Notes: generated from the sequence alone by a model not told the origin. A DNA stretch of 64,000 nt from Streptomyces sp. SS1-1 (GCF_008973465.1 NZ_WBXN01000004.1:7356501-7420500); one strand, 5' to 3'. Positions 49,566-62,365 are shown, counted from the first letter of the stretch. Numbers and translations are program-made.

Positions 49566-51347
49566 TCATGCCAGCCAAGCGGACTCCTTCGGACGGGTCT
49601 GCGGGGAGTTGTCGGTGTGGCCGGGCTCGGCCGTGTGGCCCAGGTAGCGGTGCACGAAGTGGATGCTCATCGCGCCCTCGCCGACCGCGGAGGCCACGCG
49701 TTTCACCGAGCCGCTGCGGACGTCGCCGGCGGCGAACACGCCCGGCAGGCTGGTCTCCAGCGTCAGGCAGTCACGGCCCTGGCTCTGCCACAGTTCGGGC
49801 ACGGAGCAGGCCTGCGCCTCCGCGCCGGTCAGCACGAAGCCGCGCGCGTCGAGGGCGAGCGCGCCGGACAGCCACTCGGTGTGGGGATCGGCCCCGGTGA
49901 AGACGAACAGAGCCCGCACCGGGAGGCGGTGGTGCGCGCCCGTACGGTGGTCGGCCACGGTGACCGCCTCCAGGACCTTGTCGCCGATCGCCTCGGTGAT
50001 CTCGGTCCGCAGCAGCACGCGTACCCTCGGATGGCGCTCGACCTGGTCGATCAGGTACCGGGACATGTGCTTCTCGAGGCTCGGTCCCCGCACGAGCAGG
50101 TACACCTGCGGGGCGTACTGGGCGAGGAAGAGCACGGCCTGGCCCGCGGAGTTGCCGCCGCCCACCACCGCCACCGGGTCGGTACGGCACTGCTGGGCCT
50201 CGTAGAGGGTCGCCGAGTAGTGCACGCTCGCGCACTCCAGCGGTTCGATGCCGGGCACGTCGAGGCGGCGGTACCGGGCGCCGGTGGCCAGGACGACGGT
50301 ACGGGCGGTGATCTCGCTGCCGTCCGTGAAGCCCACGGCGTAGTGGTCGTCCCGCCGCTCCAGCCGGGCCGCCTCCGCCGGAATGCTGATGCGGGCGCCG
50401 AACTTGTCGGCCTGGAGCACGGCCCGCTCGGTGAGCTCGGCGCCGGAGATGCCGGACGGGAAGCCGAGCAGGTTCTCGATGCGGGAGGACGTCCCCGCCT
50501 GGCCGCCGGTGGCCAGCGCCTCGACGACCGTCGTCGCCAGACCTTCCGAGGCCGCGTTCACCGCGGCGGCGAGACCGGCCGGACCGGAACCGACGATGAG
50601 GAGATCGCCGTGGCCGTTGCCCGAGGGCAGGGTCGGCAGCCCGATCAGGGCGGCCAGTTCGGCGTTGCTCGGATTGCGCAGCAGGGTCGTGTCCCGCCAG
50701 ATCACCAGCGGCGTCTCCTCCGGGCCGACCCCGAAGCGGCGCAGCAGCGCCTCGGCCTCCTGGTCCGTCTCCAGGTCGATCCAGCGGTGCGGCAGCCGGT
50801 TGCGGGCGGCGAACTCCCGCATGCGCCGGGTGTCGGGCGAGTAGCGGGAGCCGATGATGCGGAAACCGGCTCCCTCCCCGACCAGCAGGGCACGCCGGCC
50901 CAGACAGGCGCGCAGCACCAGATCGCCCAGTGCGGAGTCCCGGCTCACCAGGTCGCGCAGCTGGTCCATGGACAGGACCAGGATCTCGCCGGGTTCCCGG
51001 ACCACGGCGGTGTAGAAGGCCACCTGCCCGTAGAGCAGGCCGAGTTCGCCGATGAAGCGGCCGGGGCCGTGGACCCGCAGCAGCCGTTCGGCGGGCGTGC
51101 CGTAGCCCTCGACGATGGCGAGCGACCCGCTGAGGACGACATAGAACGACTCGCATCGGTCCCCTTCCCGGATCAGCACCTCACCGGCGTCCACCGCGCG
51201 CCTGTGGCCGCGCAGTGCCAGGCGGGCCACCTGGTCGTCCGACAGGCGCGGATAGGCGCCGTAGATGTCGGGCGTCTCGAAGGGGACGTTCTCCTCCGGA
51301 TCGCCGGACTCGGGCGCCGGGCCCGGGCGTGTCTCGTCGCCGGACAT
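49566..51347 (-). CDS. cyclic-nucleotide-binding domain / FAD-dependent (thioredoxin-reductase-like) oxidoreductase
   Basis: A 593-residue fusion. Residues about 40-150 are a cNMP-binding barrel (RAVDAGEVLIREGDRCESFYVVLSGSLAIVEGY...GRFIGELGLLYGQVAFYTAV), 160-240 a glutaredoxin-like segment without an active-site cysteine pair, and 250-575 a two-domain flavoprotein (DLLIVGSGPAGLAAAVNAASEG, VAVVGGGNSAGQAVLFLA, GVFAAGDVRSG). Thioredoxin reductases carry a C-x-x-C in the NADPH domain (CATCDG). Here the region reads ECASVHYSATLYEAQQC, so the redox pair is absent and direct disulfide reduction is unlikely. The start overlaps the ZnF-UBP stop (TGATG), and hsp20 follows. Confidence 0.88.
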   Translation of the reverse strand: MSGDETRPGPAPESGDPEENVPFETPDIYGAYPRLSDDQVARLALRGHRRAVDAGEVLIREGDRCESFYVVLSGSLAIVEGYGTPAERLLRVHGPGRFIGELGLLYGQVAFYTAVVREPGEILVLSMDQLRDLVSRDSALGDLVLRACLGRRALLVGEGAGFRIIGSRYSPDTRRMREFAARNRLPHRWIDLETDQEAEALLRRFGVGPEETPLVIWRDTTLLRNPSNAELAALIGLPTLPSGNGHGDLLIVGSGPAGLAAAVNAASEGLATTVVEALATGGQAGTSSRIENLLGFPSGISGAELTERAVLQADKFGARISIPAEAARLERRDDHYAVGFTDGSEITARTVVLATGARYRRLDVPGIEPLECASVHYSATLYEAQQCRTDPVAVVGGGNSAGQAVLFLAQYAPQVYLLVRGPSLEKHMSRYLIDQVERHPRVRVLLRTEITEAIGDKVLEAVTVADHRTGAHHRLPVRALFVFTGADPHTEWLSGALALDARGFVLTGAEAQACSVPELWQSQGRDCLTLETSLPGVFAAGDVRSGSVKRVASAVGEGAMSIHFVHRYLGHTAEPGHTDNSPQTRPKESAWLA

Positions 51348-51607
51348 CACACGAACGCCTCGTGGACGAAGCACCACCGCCAGTTCTCGCCGGGCTCCAG
51401 CGACGACACGATCGGATGGCCCTCGGCGGCGGCGTGACGGCGGGCGTGCCGGTTCGGCGAGGAATCGCAGCAGCCGACGTGCCCGCAGGTCAGACAGAGC
51501 CTCAGGTGCACCCAGGGGGAGTGGGTGGCCAGGCACTCCTCGCACCCAGGGGCGCGGGGGGTGACAGGGCGTACGAGGGCGAGGTGCGGATCGGTCCGTA
51601 CGGTCAT
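51347..51607 (-). CDS. UBP-type zinc finger protein
   Basis: An 86-residue protein consisting of one ZnF-UBP domain: GCEECLATHSPWVHLRLCLTCGHVGCCDSSPNRHARRHAAAEGHPIVSSLEPGENWRWCFVHEAFV. Paired C-x-x-C motifs and spaced histidines bind zinc. In eukaryotes the fold recognises the ubiquitin C-terminus. Bacteria lack ubiquitin, although Pup is unrelated in sequence, so the ligand here is unknown. Its stop overlaps the next ATG and a thioredoxin gene precedes it by 6 bp; the small size suggests an accessory role in the redox part of the operon. Confidence 0.88.
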   Translation of the reverse strand: MTVRTDPHLALVRPVTPRAPGCEECLATHSPWVHLRLCLTCGHVGCCDSSPNRHARRHAAAEGHPIVSSLEPGENWRWCFVHEAFV

Positions 51608-51613
51608 GGCCGA

Positions 51614-52068
51614 TCATCCTTTCCCGGCCGGTGCGCGGCCGGCGATCGACTGCTCCACCCATCGCCGCAGGGCCGGGGCCGGTGCGGCACCCGCCTGCCG
51701 GGCGATGGTCTCTCCCTTGTCGAGGACCAGCAGCGTCGGTACCGCCTGGACCTCGAACCGCCGCGCCAGACGGGGGTTCTGGTCGATGTCGACCTTCACC
51801 AGCTTGATCTGTCCCGCGAGTTCGGTGGCGACCTGCTCCAGCGCGGGGCTCACCATGCGGCAGGGGCCGCACCAGGTGGCCCACAGGTCGACGACGACCG
51901 GAACGGTGGCCTGCTCGACGACCTCGGTGAAGTCGTCGTCGCCCGCGTCCGCCATCCACGGCAGCGGCTGCTTGCAGTTGCCGCACCGGGGGCGGCCCTC
52001 GGCGGCCGCCGGTACCCGGTTCGTGCGCCCGCAGTGCGGGCAGGTGATGTTGCTGGTCCGCACGGTGC

Positions 52069-52072
<4 letters not shown>
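51614..52072 (-). CDS. trxA: thioredoxin with N-terminal zinc ribbon (TrxC/thioredoxin-2 type)
   Basis: A 152-residue protein. CPHC (11-14) and CGNC (30-33) form an N-terminal zinc ribbon as in E. coli thioredoxin 2. VVVDLWATWCGPCRMVSPALEQVATELAGQIKLVKVDIDQNPRLARRFEVQAVPTLLVLDKGE is the thioredoxin core with active-site C68-G-P-C71. It reduces disulfides in the cytoplasm and is suited to oxidative stress. ATG 52072 overlaps the clpB stop (ATGA), coupling its translation to the chaperone. The cNMP/FAD flavoprotein encoded next was probably once its reductase but lacks the cysteine pair. Confidence 0.9.
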
Positions 52073-54698
<2,626 letters not shown>

Positions 54699-54708
<10 letters not shown>

Positions 54709-55106
54709 GGCGGTATGTCACTCCTCGTACCGGTGCGGCGCAGGGCGGCTTCGAGCAGGCTGATGCGGTCCAGCAGATCGAGCACCAGACCGATGGATGC
54801 GTAGTTGAGGCACAGACCGGAGCGCAGCCGCTGCACACGGGCGATGGTCGCCGGGGCCGCCGAGTCGAACACCAGGCGCCCCGCGGCGTCGCGCTCGGCG
54901 TCGACCAGGCCCAGGGCGACGAACCGCCGGATCAGGTCGGGATGGACACCGGCGCGGCGGGCCACGGTGTCCAGGGCGAGCCGGGGCACGGGGACCAGCG
55001 GATACCGTACGGCCGTGAAGGCGGCGCTCGTCCGCCGGTCACGCGTGGCCGGTTCGGCCCGGGCGGTCCGGTCACCGGTCGCGCCCCATGAGGGTCGGTC
55101 GCTCAT
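54699..55106 (-). CDS. CbpM-like chaperone modulator
   Basis: A 135-residue protein with a MerR-like N-terminal helical region (PRLALDTVARRAGVHPDLIRRFVALGLVDAERDAAGRLVFDSAAPATIARVQRLRSGLCLNYASIGLVLDLLDRISLLEAALRRT). This is the CbpM fold, which binds the J domain of CbpA and inhibits both its co-chaperone and DNA-binding activities in E. coli. The preceding gene encodes a CbpA-type DnaJ, whose stop overlaps this ATG (TGATG). In canonical Streptomyces dnaK operons this position is held by hspR; CbpM has replaced it, so the operon is a paralogous set. Confidence 0.8.
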
Positions 55107-56059
55107 CACGTCCTCCTGGGGTCGTACGAAGAGGTGGCCGCGAGCTCCTCGAACAGCTCGCGCTCCCGGTCGCTGAGCTTGGGCGGCACCATCACGCGCA
55201 GTTCGGCGTAGAGGTTGCCGTCGGCGCCGCGCGGGTTCGGCATGCCCTCGCCGCGCAGCCGGAGTCTGCGGCCACTGGACGAGCCCGCGGGCACCGTGAC
55301 CTTGGCCGTGCCGCCGCTCGGGGTGGGCACCGGGACCGTCGCGCCCAGCGCGGCCTCCCAGGGGGTGACCGGAAGCTGCGTGTACACGTCCCGGCCGTCC
55401 AGCCGGAACCGGGGGTGCGGCTGGATGCGCACCCGCAGATACAGGTCCCCGGGAGCGGCGTCACCCGTGCCCCGGCCGCCCTCGCCCGCCAGGCGGATGC
55501 GCTGCCCGTCGACGACACCGGGCGGCACGTCGACCTCGTACCGGCGTGGCTGCCCGGAGGGGCCGGCGAGCGTGACGGTGCGCCGGCCGCCCCGGTACGC
55601 CTCCTCCAGGGTGAGCGGCAGCTCGGCCTCCTGGTCGGCTCCCGGCACACCGCCGCGGGCGGTGCCCGCTCCGAACAGCGAGCCGAGCAGGTCCTCGATG
55701 TCGACGCCCTCCGTCGCGAAGTCGTCGCCGAACCCGGTGTACCGGACACGGGGGCCGCCGCCACCCGCGGTCCGCCGGGTGCGGAAGCCGCCACCTGCTC
55801 CGGCTCCGGCACCGACCCGCTCCTCCCAGTCCTCGGGGACCTTCCGGAAGTCCTCGCCGAAGCGGTCGTACCGGGCCCGCGTCTTCGGGTCGGACAGGAC
55901 GCTGTACGCCTCGTTGAGGTCCTTGAAGCGTTCCTCCGCTCCCGGGTCCTTGTTGACGTCGGGGTGGTACTTGCGGGCGAGCTTGCGGTACGCCTGCTGG
56001 ATCTCGTCCTGGCTCGCCGTCCGCGGCACGCCCAGCACCTGGTAGAAGTCCTGTGCCAT
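55106..56059 (-). CDS. DnaJ/CbpA-type co-chaperone without zinc finger
   Basis: A 317-residue co-chaperone. The J domain (AQDFYQVLGVPRTASQDEIQQAYRKLARKYHPDVNKDPGAEERFKDLNEAYSVLSDPKTRARYDRFG) carries the essential HPD at about 34-36 and is followed by a Gly-rich segment. The two DnaJ C-terminal beta-domains start at about 120 (LPLTLEEAYRGGRRTVTLAGPSG). The four-repeat C-x-x-C-x-G-x-G zinc finger of DnaJ is absent, so it is a CbpA-type (class B) J protein. It delivers clients to DnaK and stimulates its ATPase. It lies 7 bp after grpE and is coupled to cbpM. Confidence 0.92.
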   Translation of the reverse strand: MAQDFYQVLGVPRTASQDEIQQAYRKLARKYHPDVNKDPGAEERFKDLNEAYSVLSDPKTRARYDRFGEDFRKVPEDWEERVGAGAGAGGGFRTRRTAGGGGPRVRYTGFGDDFATEGVDIEDLLGSLFGAGTARGGVPGADQEAELPLTLEEAYRGGRRTVTLAGPSGQPRRYEVDVPPGVVDGQRIRLAGEGGRGTGDAAPGDLYLRVRIQPHPRFRLDGRDVYTQLPVTPWEAALGATVPVPTPSGGTAKVTVPAGSSSGRRLRLRGEGMPNPRGADGNLYAELRVMVPPKLSDRERELFEELAATSSYDPRRT

Positions 56060-56066
56060 GACGGCC

Positions 56067-56684
56067 TCACTCCCGCTTCGCGACCGTCACGGCGGCGGGC
56101 CTGAGCTGGCGTTCGCCGTCCCCGTAGCCCGGGCGGAGCACGGCGACGACCGTGCCCGGTGAGGCGTCGGAGTCCTGGACGACGCCGACCACCTCGTGCC
56201 GGGCCGGGTCGAAGGCGACGCCGGTCTCCGCGTGCCGTCGGTAGCCGAGCAGTTCGAGGACGTTCACCGCCTGGTCGCGGACCGCCCGGACGCCCTCCAC
56301 GATCGCGTCGGGGTCGGAGCCGGCGTGGCTCAGGGCGAGTTCGAGGTTGTCCACGACGGGGAGGAAGGCGGCGGCCGTGCGGGACCGCTCGGACGCCCGC
56401 TCCCGCTCCAGTTCCCTGGCGTGGCGCTTGCGGAGGTTGTCGAGGTCGGCGAGCGCGCGCCGCCAGCGGTCCTCGAGCTCCTTCAACTCGGCCGTGTACT
56501 CGTCCTCGGGAGGGGTGGGGCCGCCGGCCGCGTCGGGCCCCGGCGCCTCCTCCGTGCCGGGCCCCGCCCCGGCCGGCGAGCCGGAACCGGGCAGATCCCC
56601 TCGCGGAGGGAGGACGGCGCCCTCCGGAGGCGGGTCCGCCGGATCCGGCACGGCCGGGTCGGATTCCCTGGGGTGGATCGGCAT
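56067..56684 (-). CDS. grpE: nucleotide exchange factor GrpE
   Basis: A 205-residue protein with an acidic, proline-rich N-terminus and the GrpE core from about 65: ELEDRWRRALADLDNLRKRHARELERERASERSRTAAAFLPVVDNLELALSHAGSDPDAIVEGVRAVRDQAVNVLELLGYRRH. A beta-hairpin follows (VAFDPARHEVVGVVQDSDASPGTVVAVLRPGY). It dimerises through the long helix and releases ADP from DnaK. The start is 9 bp after the dnaK stop. The Pro/Ala/Glu-rich first 55 residues are longer than in most GrpE proteins. Confidence 0.95.
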   Translation of the reverse strand: MPIHPRESDPAVPDPADPPPEGAVLPPRGDLPGSGSPAGAGPGTEEAPGPDAAGGPTPPEDEYTAELKELEDRWRRALADLDNLRKRHARELERERASERSRTAAAFLPVVDNLELALSHAGSDPDAIVEGVRAVRDQAVNVLELLGYRRHAETGVAFDPARHEVVGVVQDSDASPGTVVAVLRPGYGDGERQLRPAAVTVAKRE

Positions 56685-56693
56685 GGCGGTTCC

Positions 56694-58604
<1,911 letters not shown>

Positions 58605-58915
58605 GAGGACTCCTCCCGGTGCGCCGGCCTGCGCCGCACCTACGGATCCGATCGTTCATGTGGGGCCGGCCGTCCGTCGGCTCCGGTGGGCGGCAGCCCG
58701 CCCAGCGGCCGTACGGCCCCATCGGCCGCCCCGGCATCCACCCAGACTCGCGAACCGGGCGGCCCGGCGCCTGCGCCCGGCAGGTCAAAGAACGGGAAAC
58801 CGGTGGCCCCCCGAGCATGAGGCGAAATCCCGCAGCTTCGGGTGAGCCGGTCGAAAAGGGGTACGCAGTGTCCGCCCACCCTTGTGCGGGCGAGCTGGGG
58901 AAAGGGAGTGATCCC
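58605..58915. other. divergent promoter region between dnaK and the GAF/PucR gene
   Basis: This 311-bp stretch holds no gene. On the plus strand it contains the SigB-type promoter listed separately. On the minus strand it must hold the dnaK promoter, for which no consensus or HspR/HrcA site was recognised by eye. Confidence 0.5.
58840..58864 (+). promoter_or_regulatory. SigB-type promoter of the GAF/PucR regulator gene
   Basis: GGGT at 58840-58843, a 15-bp spacer and GGGTAC at 58859-58864 match the Streptomyces general-stress promoter consensus (GNNT, 14-16 bp, GGGTAC/T). The transcript would start near 58872, about 45 bp before the ATG. Confidence 0.6.
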
Positions 58916-60694
58916 ATGGCCGGTAGCTGGGCCCGGCACATGCGCGGAGACCGTCCCGTCCGGGGAGGCCGCCCTTCACGGGGCCCGTCCGTGCGGCACT
59001 CGACGGCCCCGCACAGCGGGTCCCGCGCGCACCTCCCCGGCCCGGCCGACTCCTTCCCCGAGCTGCTGGCGGTCTCCCGCGCCCTGTTCGACACCCGGGA
59101 CGAAGGCGAGATCCTCCGCCTGGCCATGGACCAGGTGCCTGCCGTCGGCCCGTACAGGGCGGAGGCCGGATACCTGAGCGTGCACGGCGAACTGGTCCCC
59201 AGCCCGCCGGGCGGACCGGGCCACGCTCCGGCCGTCGACCGGACGGTACGCGAGCTGGCGGGGCAGGACGGCCCCGTCGCGGTACCGGGCCGGTCCCGGG
59301 GCCGGGCCCTGGCCCTGCACGGACCCGGTGGGCTGCACGGCTGTCTCGTGGTGACCTCGCACTCGCGGCCCACCCGTGCCCAGCACTTCCTGCTCTCCGT
59401 GCTGGTCCGCATCACCGCCGTGGCCCTGTCGGTCGCCGCCGCGCACCGCCGCCAGCAGGAGGACGCCGCCGAGCTGCACCGGCTGCGAGACGAACGGGCG
59501 ACCCTCCAGCAGCGGCTGATCTCCCTCGTGGTCGAGACGGGACAGCAGCGGGCCGTGCACCAGGCGTTCGCCGACGTCGCGGCCTCGGGCGGCGGCGAGG
59601 AAGCCATCGTCGGCGCCCTGCACGAGCTGACCGGGTTCCCGGTACTGGTGGAGGACCGCTTCGGCCGGCAGCGCTCCTGGACCGGCCCGGACCGGCCCGA
59701 CCCCCTTCCGGAACCGGACCCCGTACGGCACGAGGAGATGATCCAGCACGCCGCCCGCCTGGGCGGACCCGTGCGGATCAAGGATCGGCTCCTCGCCGTG
59801 ATCCGCCCCCGGGGCGAGGTCCTCGGCGTGCTGGCCCTGATCGATCCCAGGAACGAGGCCGACGACTTCACCGTGTTCGCCTTCGAGCACGCCGCCACCT
59901 CGCTCGCCCTGGAGCTGTCGCACCTGCGCCAACTCGCGGAGGTCGAGCTGCGACTGCGCCGCGAACTGGTCGACGATCTGCTCGCGGGCACGGACGAGGC
60001 GAGCGCCTACGGACGGTCCGAGGCGTTCGGACACGATCTGCACCGCACCCAGTACGTGGTCGTCGTGCAGTGGAGGAGCCGCTTCTCCGACGACGCCTTC
60101 GCACGGACCGTGGGCCGGGCGGCCTCCGCCGTGGGCATGCGCTCCCTGGTGAGCCGGCGGTCCGACCACGTGGTCCTGGTCGCCGAGGGCAGGCCCGACG
60201 ACCACGCCCTGTACGAGGCGCTCGCCCGCGAGACCGGATCACGTCACGGGACGATCGGGATCAGCGCCCGCTGCGACACCCCGCAAGGCATCCCCGGCCG
60301 CTACCAGGAGGCACTGCGCGCCCTGGAGGTACGCCGACGGTCCCGAAGCCGCTACGGCACGACGTTCTTCGACGACCTCGGCCTCTACCGCATCCTGGGG
60401 CCGGGCAACGACTACCAGGAACTGCAGGGGTTCGTCCGGGAGTGGCTCGGACAGCTCATCGACTACGACGGCCGGCACAGCGCGGCGCTCGTGGAGACCC
60501 TGTCCCGGTACTTCGACCACGGCGGCAACTACGTCGAGACGGCGGAGTCCCTCACGATCCACCGCAGCACGCTCCGCTACCGGCTCCAGCGCATCCGGGA
60601 GATCAGCGGCTACGACCTCACGAACGTGGAGGACCGCCTGAACCTGCAGGTCGCGACCCGGGTCTGGAAGATCATGCTGGGCGGATCCGGGTGA
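58916..60694 (+). CDS. GAF-domain PucR/CdaR-type transcriptional regulator
   Basis: A 592-residue protein. A GAF-like sensor at about 40-190 is followed by a second one at 200-340 (VHQAFADVAASGGGEEAIVGALHELTGFPVLVEDRFGRQRSW). A GGDEF-like/CdaR region (RRELVDDLLAGTDEASAYGRSEAFGHDLHRTQYVVVVQWRSR) precedes the PucR C-terminal helix-turn-helix at about 525-585 (VETLSRYFDHGGNYVETAESLTIHRSTLRYRLQRIREISGYDL). Starting from ATG 58916 (GGGAAAGGGAGTG) avoids the arginine-rich upstream frame. It diverges from the stress operon and may regulate it in response to a small molecule. Confidence 0.85.
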   Translation: MAGSWARHMRGDRPVRGGRPSRGPSVRHSTAPHSGSRAHLPGPADSFPELLAVSRALFDTRDEGEILRLAMDQVPAVGPYRAEAGYLSVHGELVPSPPGGPGHAPAVDRTVRELAGQDGPVAVPGRSRGRALALHGPGGLHGCLVVTSHSRPTRAQHFLLSVLVRITAVALSVAAAHRRQQEDAAELHRLRDERATLQQRLISLVVETGQQRAVHQAFADVAASGGGEEAIVGALHELTGFPVLVEDRFGRQRSWTGPDRPDPLPEPDPVRHEEMIQHAARLGGPVRIKDRLLAVIRPRGEVLGVLALIDPRNEADDFTVFAFEHAATSLALELSHLRQLAEVELRLRRELVDDLLAGTDEASAYGRSEAFGHDLHRTQYVVVVQWRSRFSDDAFARTVGRAASAVGMRSLVSRRSDHVVLVAEGRPDDHALYEALARETGSRHGTIGISARCDTPQGIPGRYQEALRALEVRRRSRSRYGTTFFDDLGLYRILGPGNDYQELQGFVREWLGQLIDYDGRHSAALVETLSRYFDHGGNYVETAESLTIHRSTLRYRLQRIREISGYDLTNVEDRLNLQVATRVWKIMLGGSG

Positions 60695-60727
60695 GGAGCC
60701 CCTTCCGGCGGCGCGGGCGCCCGGCGG

Positions 60728-61240
60728 TCACCCAGTGGCGGCGGCCCGCGGTTCCACCGTGCAGCGCTCGAGGGTGTCCACAAGACCCGCGGTCGTGACG
60801 CGTACCCGGTAGGTGGTCGTTTCCTTCGCGGGAACCCACACCGGGTTTCTGATCTTGGTCATCCTGGAGCCCTGGGCGTACAGGAAGCTGATCTTCAAGG
60901 CGAAGGTGCCGTCGCGCCCATTGGGATTCGTGACTTTCACGGTGGCGCGCGGGTCCGACGGGCTCGGACAGCTCACGAGCACCGCCGATCCGTCCTTCAA
61001 CGGCTCGGCGGGCTCGGTGGGTCCGGTGGGTTCGGCAGCCTCGGTGGAAGGGGAGGCGGTCGGCTGTGAGGCGGGTGCGCCGGCGCTGCCGGCGGCGCTC
61101 GGCTCCGTGGCCGGAGTGACGCTGGTGGAGGTGCGTGCCGTCGGGCTTCCCGTGGCGCATCCCGCCGACAGAACCGACAGGCTCACGAGGATCGTCGCCG
61201 ACACCGCGAGGGATCCGGGCCCTCGCCCCTTCATGTACAT
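60728..61240 (-). CDS. putative lipoprotein
   Basis: A 170-residue protein with a signal peptide and lipobox LSAGC (about residues 24-28), followed by a Thr/Ser/Pro/Ala-rich linker (about 30-80) that probably spans the cell wall. A C-terminal beta domain comes last (AVLVSCPSPSDPRATVKVTNPNGRDGTFALKISFLYAQGSRMTKIRNPVWVPAKETTTYRVRVTTAGLVDTLERCTVE) with two cysteines that could pair. It resembles an immunoglobulin-like strand set. No function is known. ATG 61240 or ATG 61234 may be the start. Confidence 0.75.
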   Translation of the reverse strand: MYMKGRGPGSLAVSATILVSLSVLSAGCATGSPTARTSTSVTPATEPSAAGSAGAPASQPTASPSTEAAEPTGPTEPAEPLKDGSAVLVSCPSPSDPRATVKVTNPNGRDGTFALKISFLYAQGSRMTKIRNPVWVPAKETTTYRVRVTTAGLVDTLERCTVEPRAAATG

Positions 61241-61271
61241 GGCGTCACCCTACCTGCGGAACATCCCGCGG

Positions 61272-61313
61272 CACGCCGCCGGCCGGTGGGACCTCGCACC
61301 GGCCGGCGGCGTG
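61272..61313. terminator. strong hairpin terminator
   Basis: CACGCCGCCGGCCGGTG pairs perfectly over 17 bp with 61297-61313 across an 8-base loop. It lies 22 bp beyond the stop of the minus-strand I36-type gene. Confidence 0.78.
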
Positions 61314-61335
61314 GGTCAGTGGGGCCCCGGGGGTC

Positions 61336-61722
61336 TCAGCACTCACCCCTCCACACGACCCGCGTGATGGTGAGCCCCGCCTCGGCGTTCGCCTTGTACC
61401 TGCCCGGGCCCGGGTTGTAGTGGAAGCAGTCCGTCGACGGCTGACCGCCGACATACGACGTCACGTCGACGTGGTCGGCGCCCGGGTAGGCGACCCCGTT
61501 GTTGAAGACGGAGCCGACGGCCAGGTTCCCGGACCAGTTGCCGGCGACCCTGAGGACGAGCCGGCCGGACTGGCCGGCGCCGCTGTAGGCGCAGAAGTAG
61601 CCCTTCCCGCACCCGGCGCGATCGGGCTCGGCCGACGCCGGCGGAGCCACGGCCAGAACTCCGGCGAAGGCGGCCGCCACGGCTCCGGCGCCCAGTACGG
61701 TGAGTCGCTTTCCGGTCAGCAC
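61336..61722 (-). CDS. secreted peptidase inhibitor family I36-type protein
   Basis: From GTG 61722, after GAAAGGGGACG, the 128-residue product has a signal peptide (LTVLGAGAVAAAFAGVLAVAPPASA). The mature domain is of beta/gamma-crystallin-like I36 type: CGKGYFCAYSGAGQSGRLVLRVAGNWSGNLAVGSVFNNGVAYPGADHVDVTSYVGGQPSTDCFHYNPGPGRYKANAEAGLTITRVVWRGEC. The four cysteines could form two disulfides. Family I36 contains the SMI metalloprotease inhibitor of Streptomyces. It is a close tandem duplicate of the gene upstream, 17 bp away, and ends at a strong terminator. Confidence 0.85.
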   Translation of the reverse strand: MLTGKRLTVLGAGAVAAAFAGVLAVAPPASAEPDRAGCGKGYFCAYSGAGQSGRLVLRVAGNWSGNLAVGSVFNNGVAYPGADHVDVTSYVGGQPSTDCFHYNPGPGRYKANAEAGLTITRVVWRGEC

Positions 61723-61739
61723 GACGCGTCCCCTTTCCG

Positions 61740-62114
61740 TCAGCACTCGCCGCGCCAGACGACCTTGACGACACGGGTGCCCGGCACCGCGTTCGCCTTG
61801 TAGGCGCCCGGACCGGGGTTGTAGTGCAGGCACGCGGTCTCGGTTCCGCCGTCGACCGTGTACGTCACGCTGACATGGTCCGCTCCCGGGAAACGCACCC
61901 CGTTGTTGAACGCGGAGCGGAAGGCTACGCTCCCGCTCCAGTTTCCCTTGGTTTTCAGCACGAGTTGACCGGTCTGGTTCTCCCCGCTGTAGGCGCAGAA
62001 GTATTCCTTCCCGCAGCCCGGTGGATCGGCCTCGGCCGCCGCGCCGGACGCGTCGACCAGCACGATGGCGAGAGCGGCCGTAGCCGCCGCCCCGATGGCA
62101 GCACGTGTGCGCAT
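61740..62114 (-). CDS. secreted peptidase inhibitor family I36-type protein (tandem duplicate)
   Basis: A 124-residue secreted protein starting at ATG 62114 with GGGGGAAG ahead. The signal peptide (RTRAAIGAAATAALAIVLVDASGAAAEA) precedes CGKEYFCAYSGENQTGQLVLKTKGNWSGSVAFRSAFNNGVRFPGADHVSVTYTVDGGTETACLHYNPGPGAYKANAVPGTRVVKVVWRGEC. It aligns along its full length with the downstream neighbour, including all cysteines, so one arose by gene duplication. A role in inhibiting extracellular proteases is possible, but gamma-crystallin-type secreted proteins of Streptomyces serve varied functions. Confidence 0.85.
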   Translation of the reverse strand: MRTRAAIGAAATAALAIVLVDASGAAAEADPPGCGKEYFCAYSGENQTGQLVLKTKGNWSGSVAFRSAFNNGVRFPGADHVSVTYTVDGGTETACLHYNPGPGAYKANAVPGTRVVKVVWRGEC

Positions 62115-62365
62115 GTGGTTCTTCCCCCTTGAACGACAGTGCGACAAGCTTGGTCGCGTACGTCATTCAGGCTGCCGTTCGGCGCCGGCCACGGCCAGGT
62201 GATTCGGCGCCCGCCGAAAAAGGCTGCTGGTATGCCCGGACAGGGGTGCGCATCGGGCCGGTTGGCGTGAAAGGTGATATCGCGGTCACCGGTGCCACGG
62301 GACCATTGATTCCGTCCCGCGCTGATTTCTTCAGTTGAACACGTGACTGACTGCGATGGAATTCC

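Noticed and set aside
58605..58915. Search for HAIR (HspR) or CIRCE (HrcA) elements ahead of dnaK
   Set aside because: No CTTGAGT-type or TTAGCACTC-type inverted repeat was seen by eye, so no heat-shock operator is reported.
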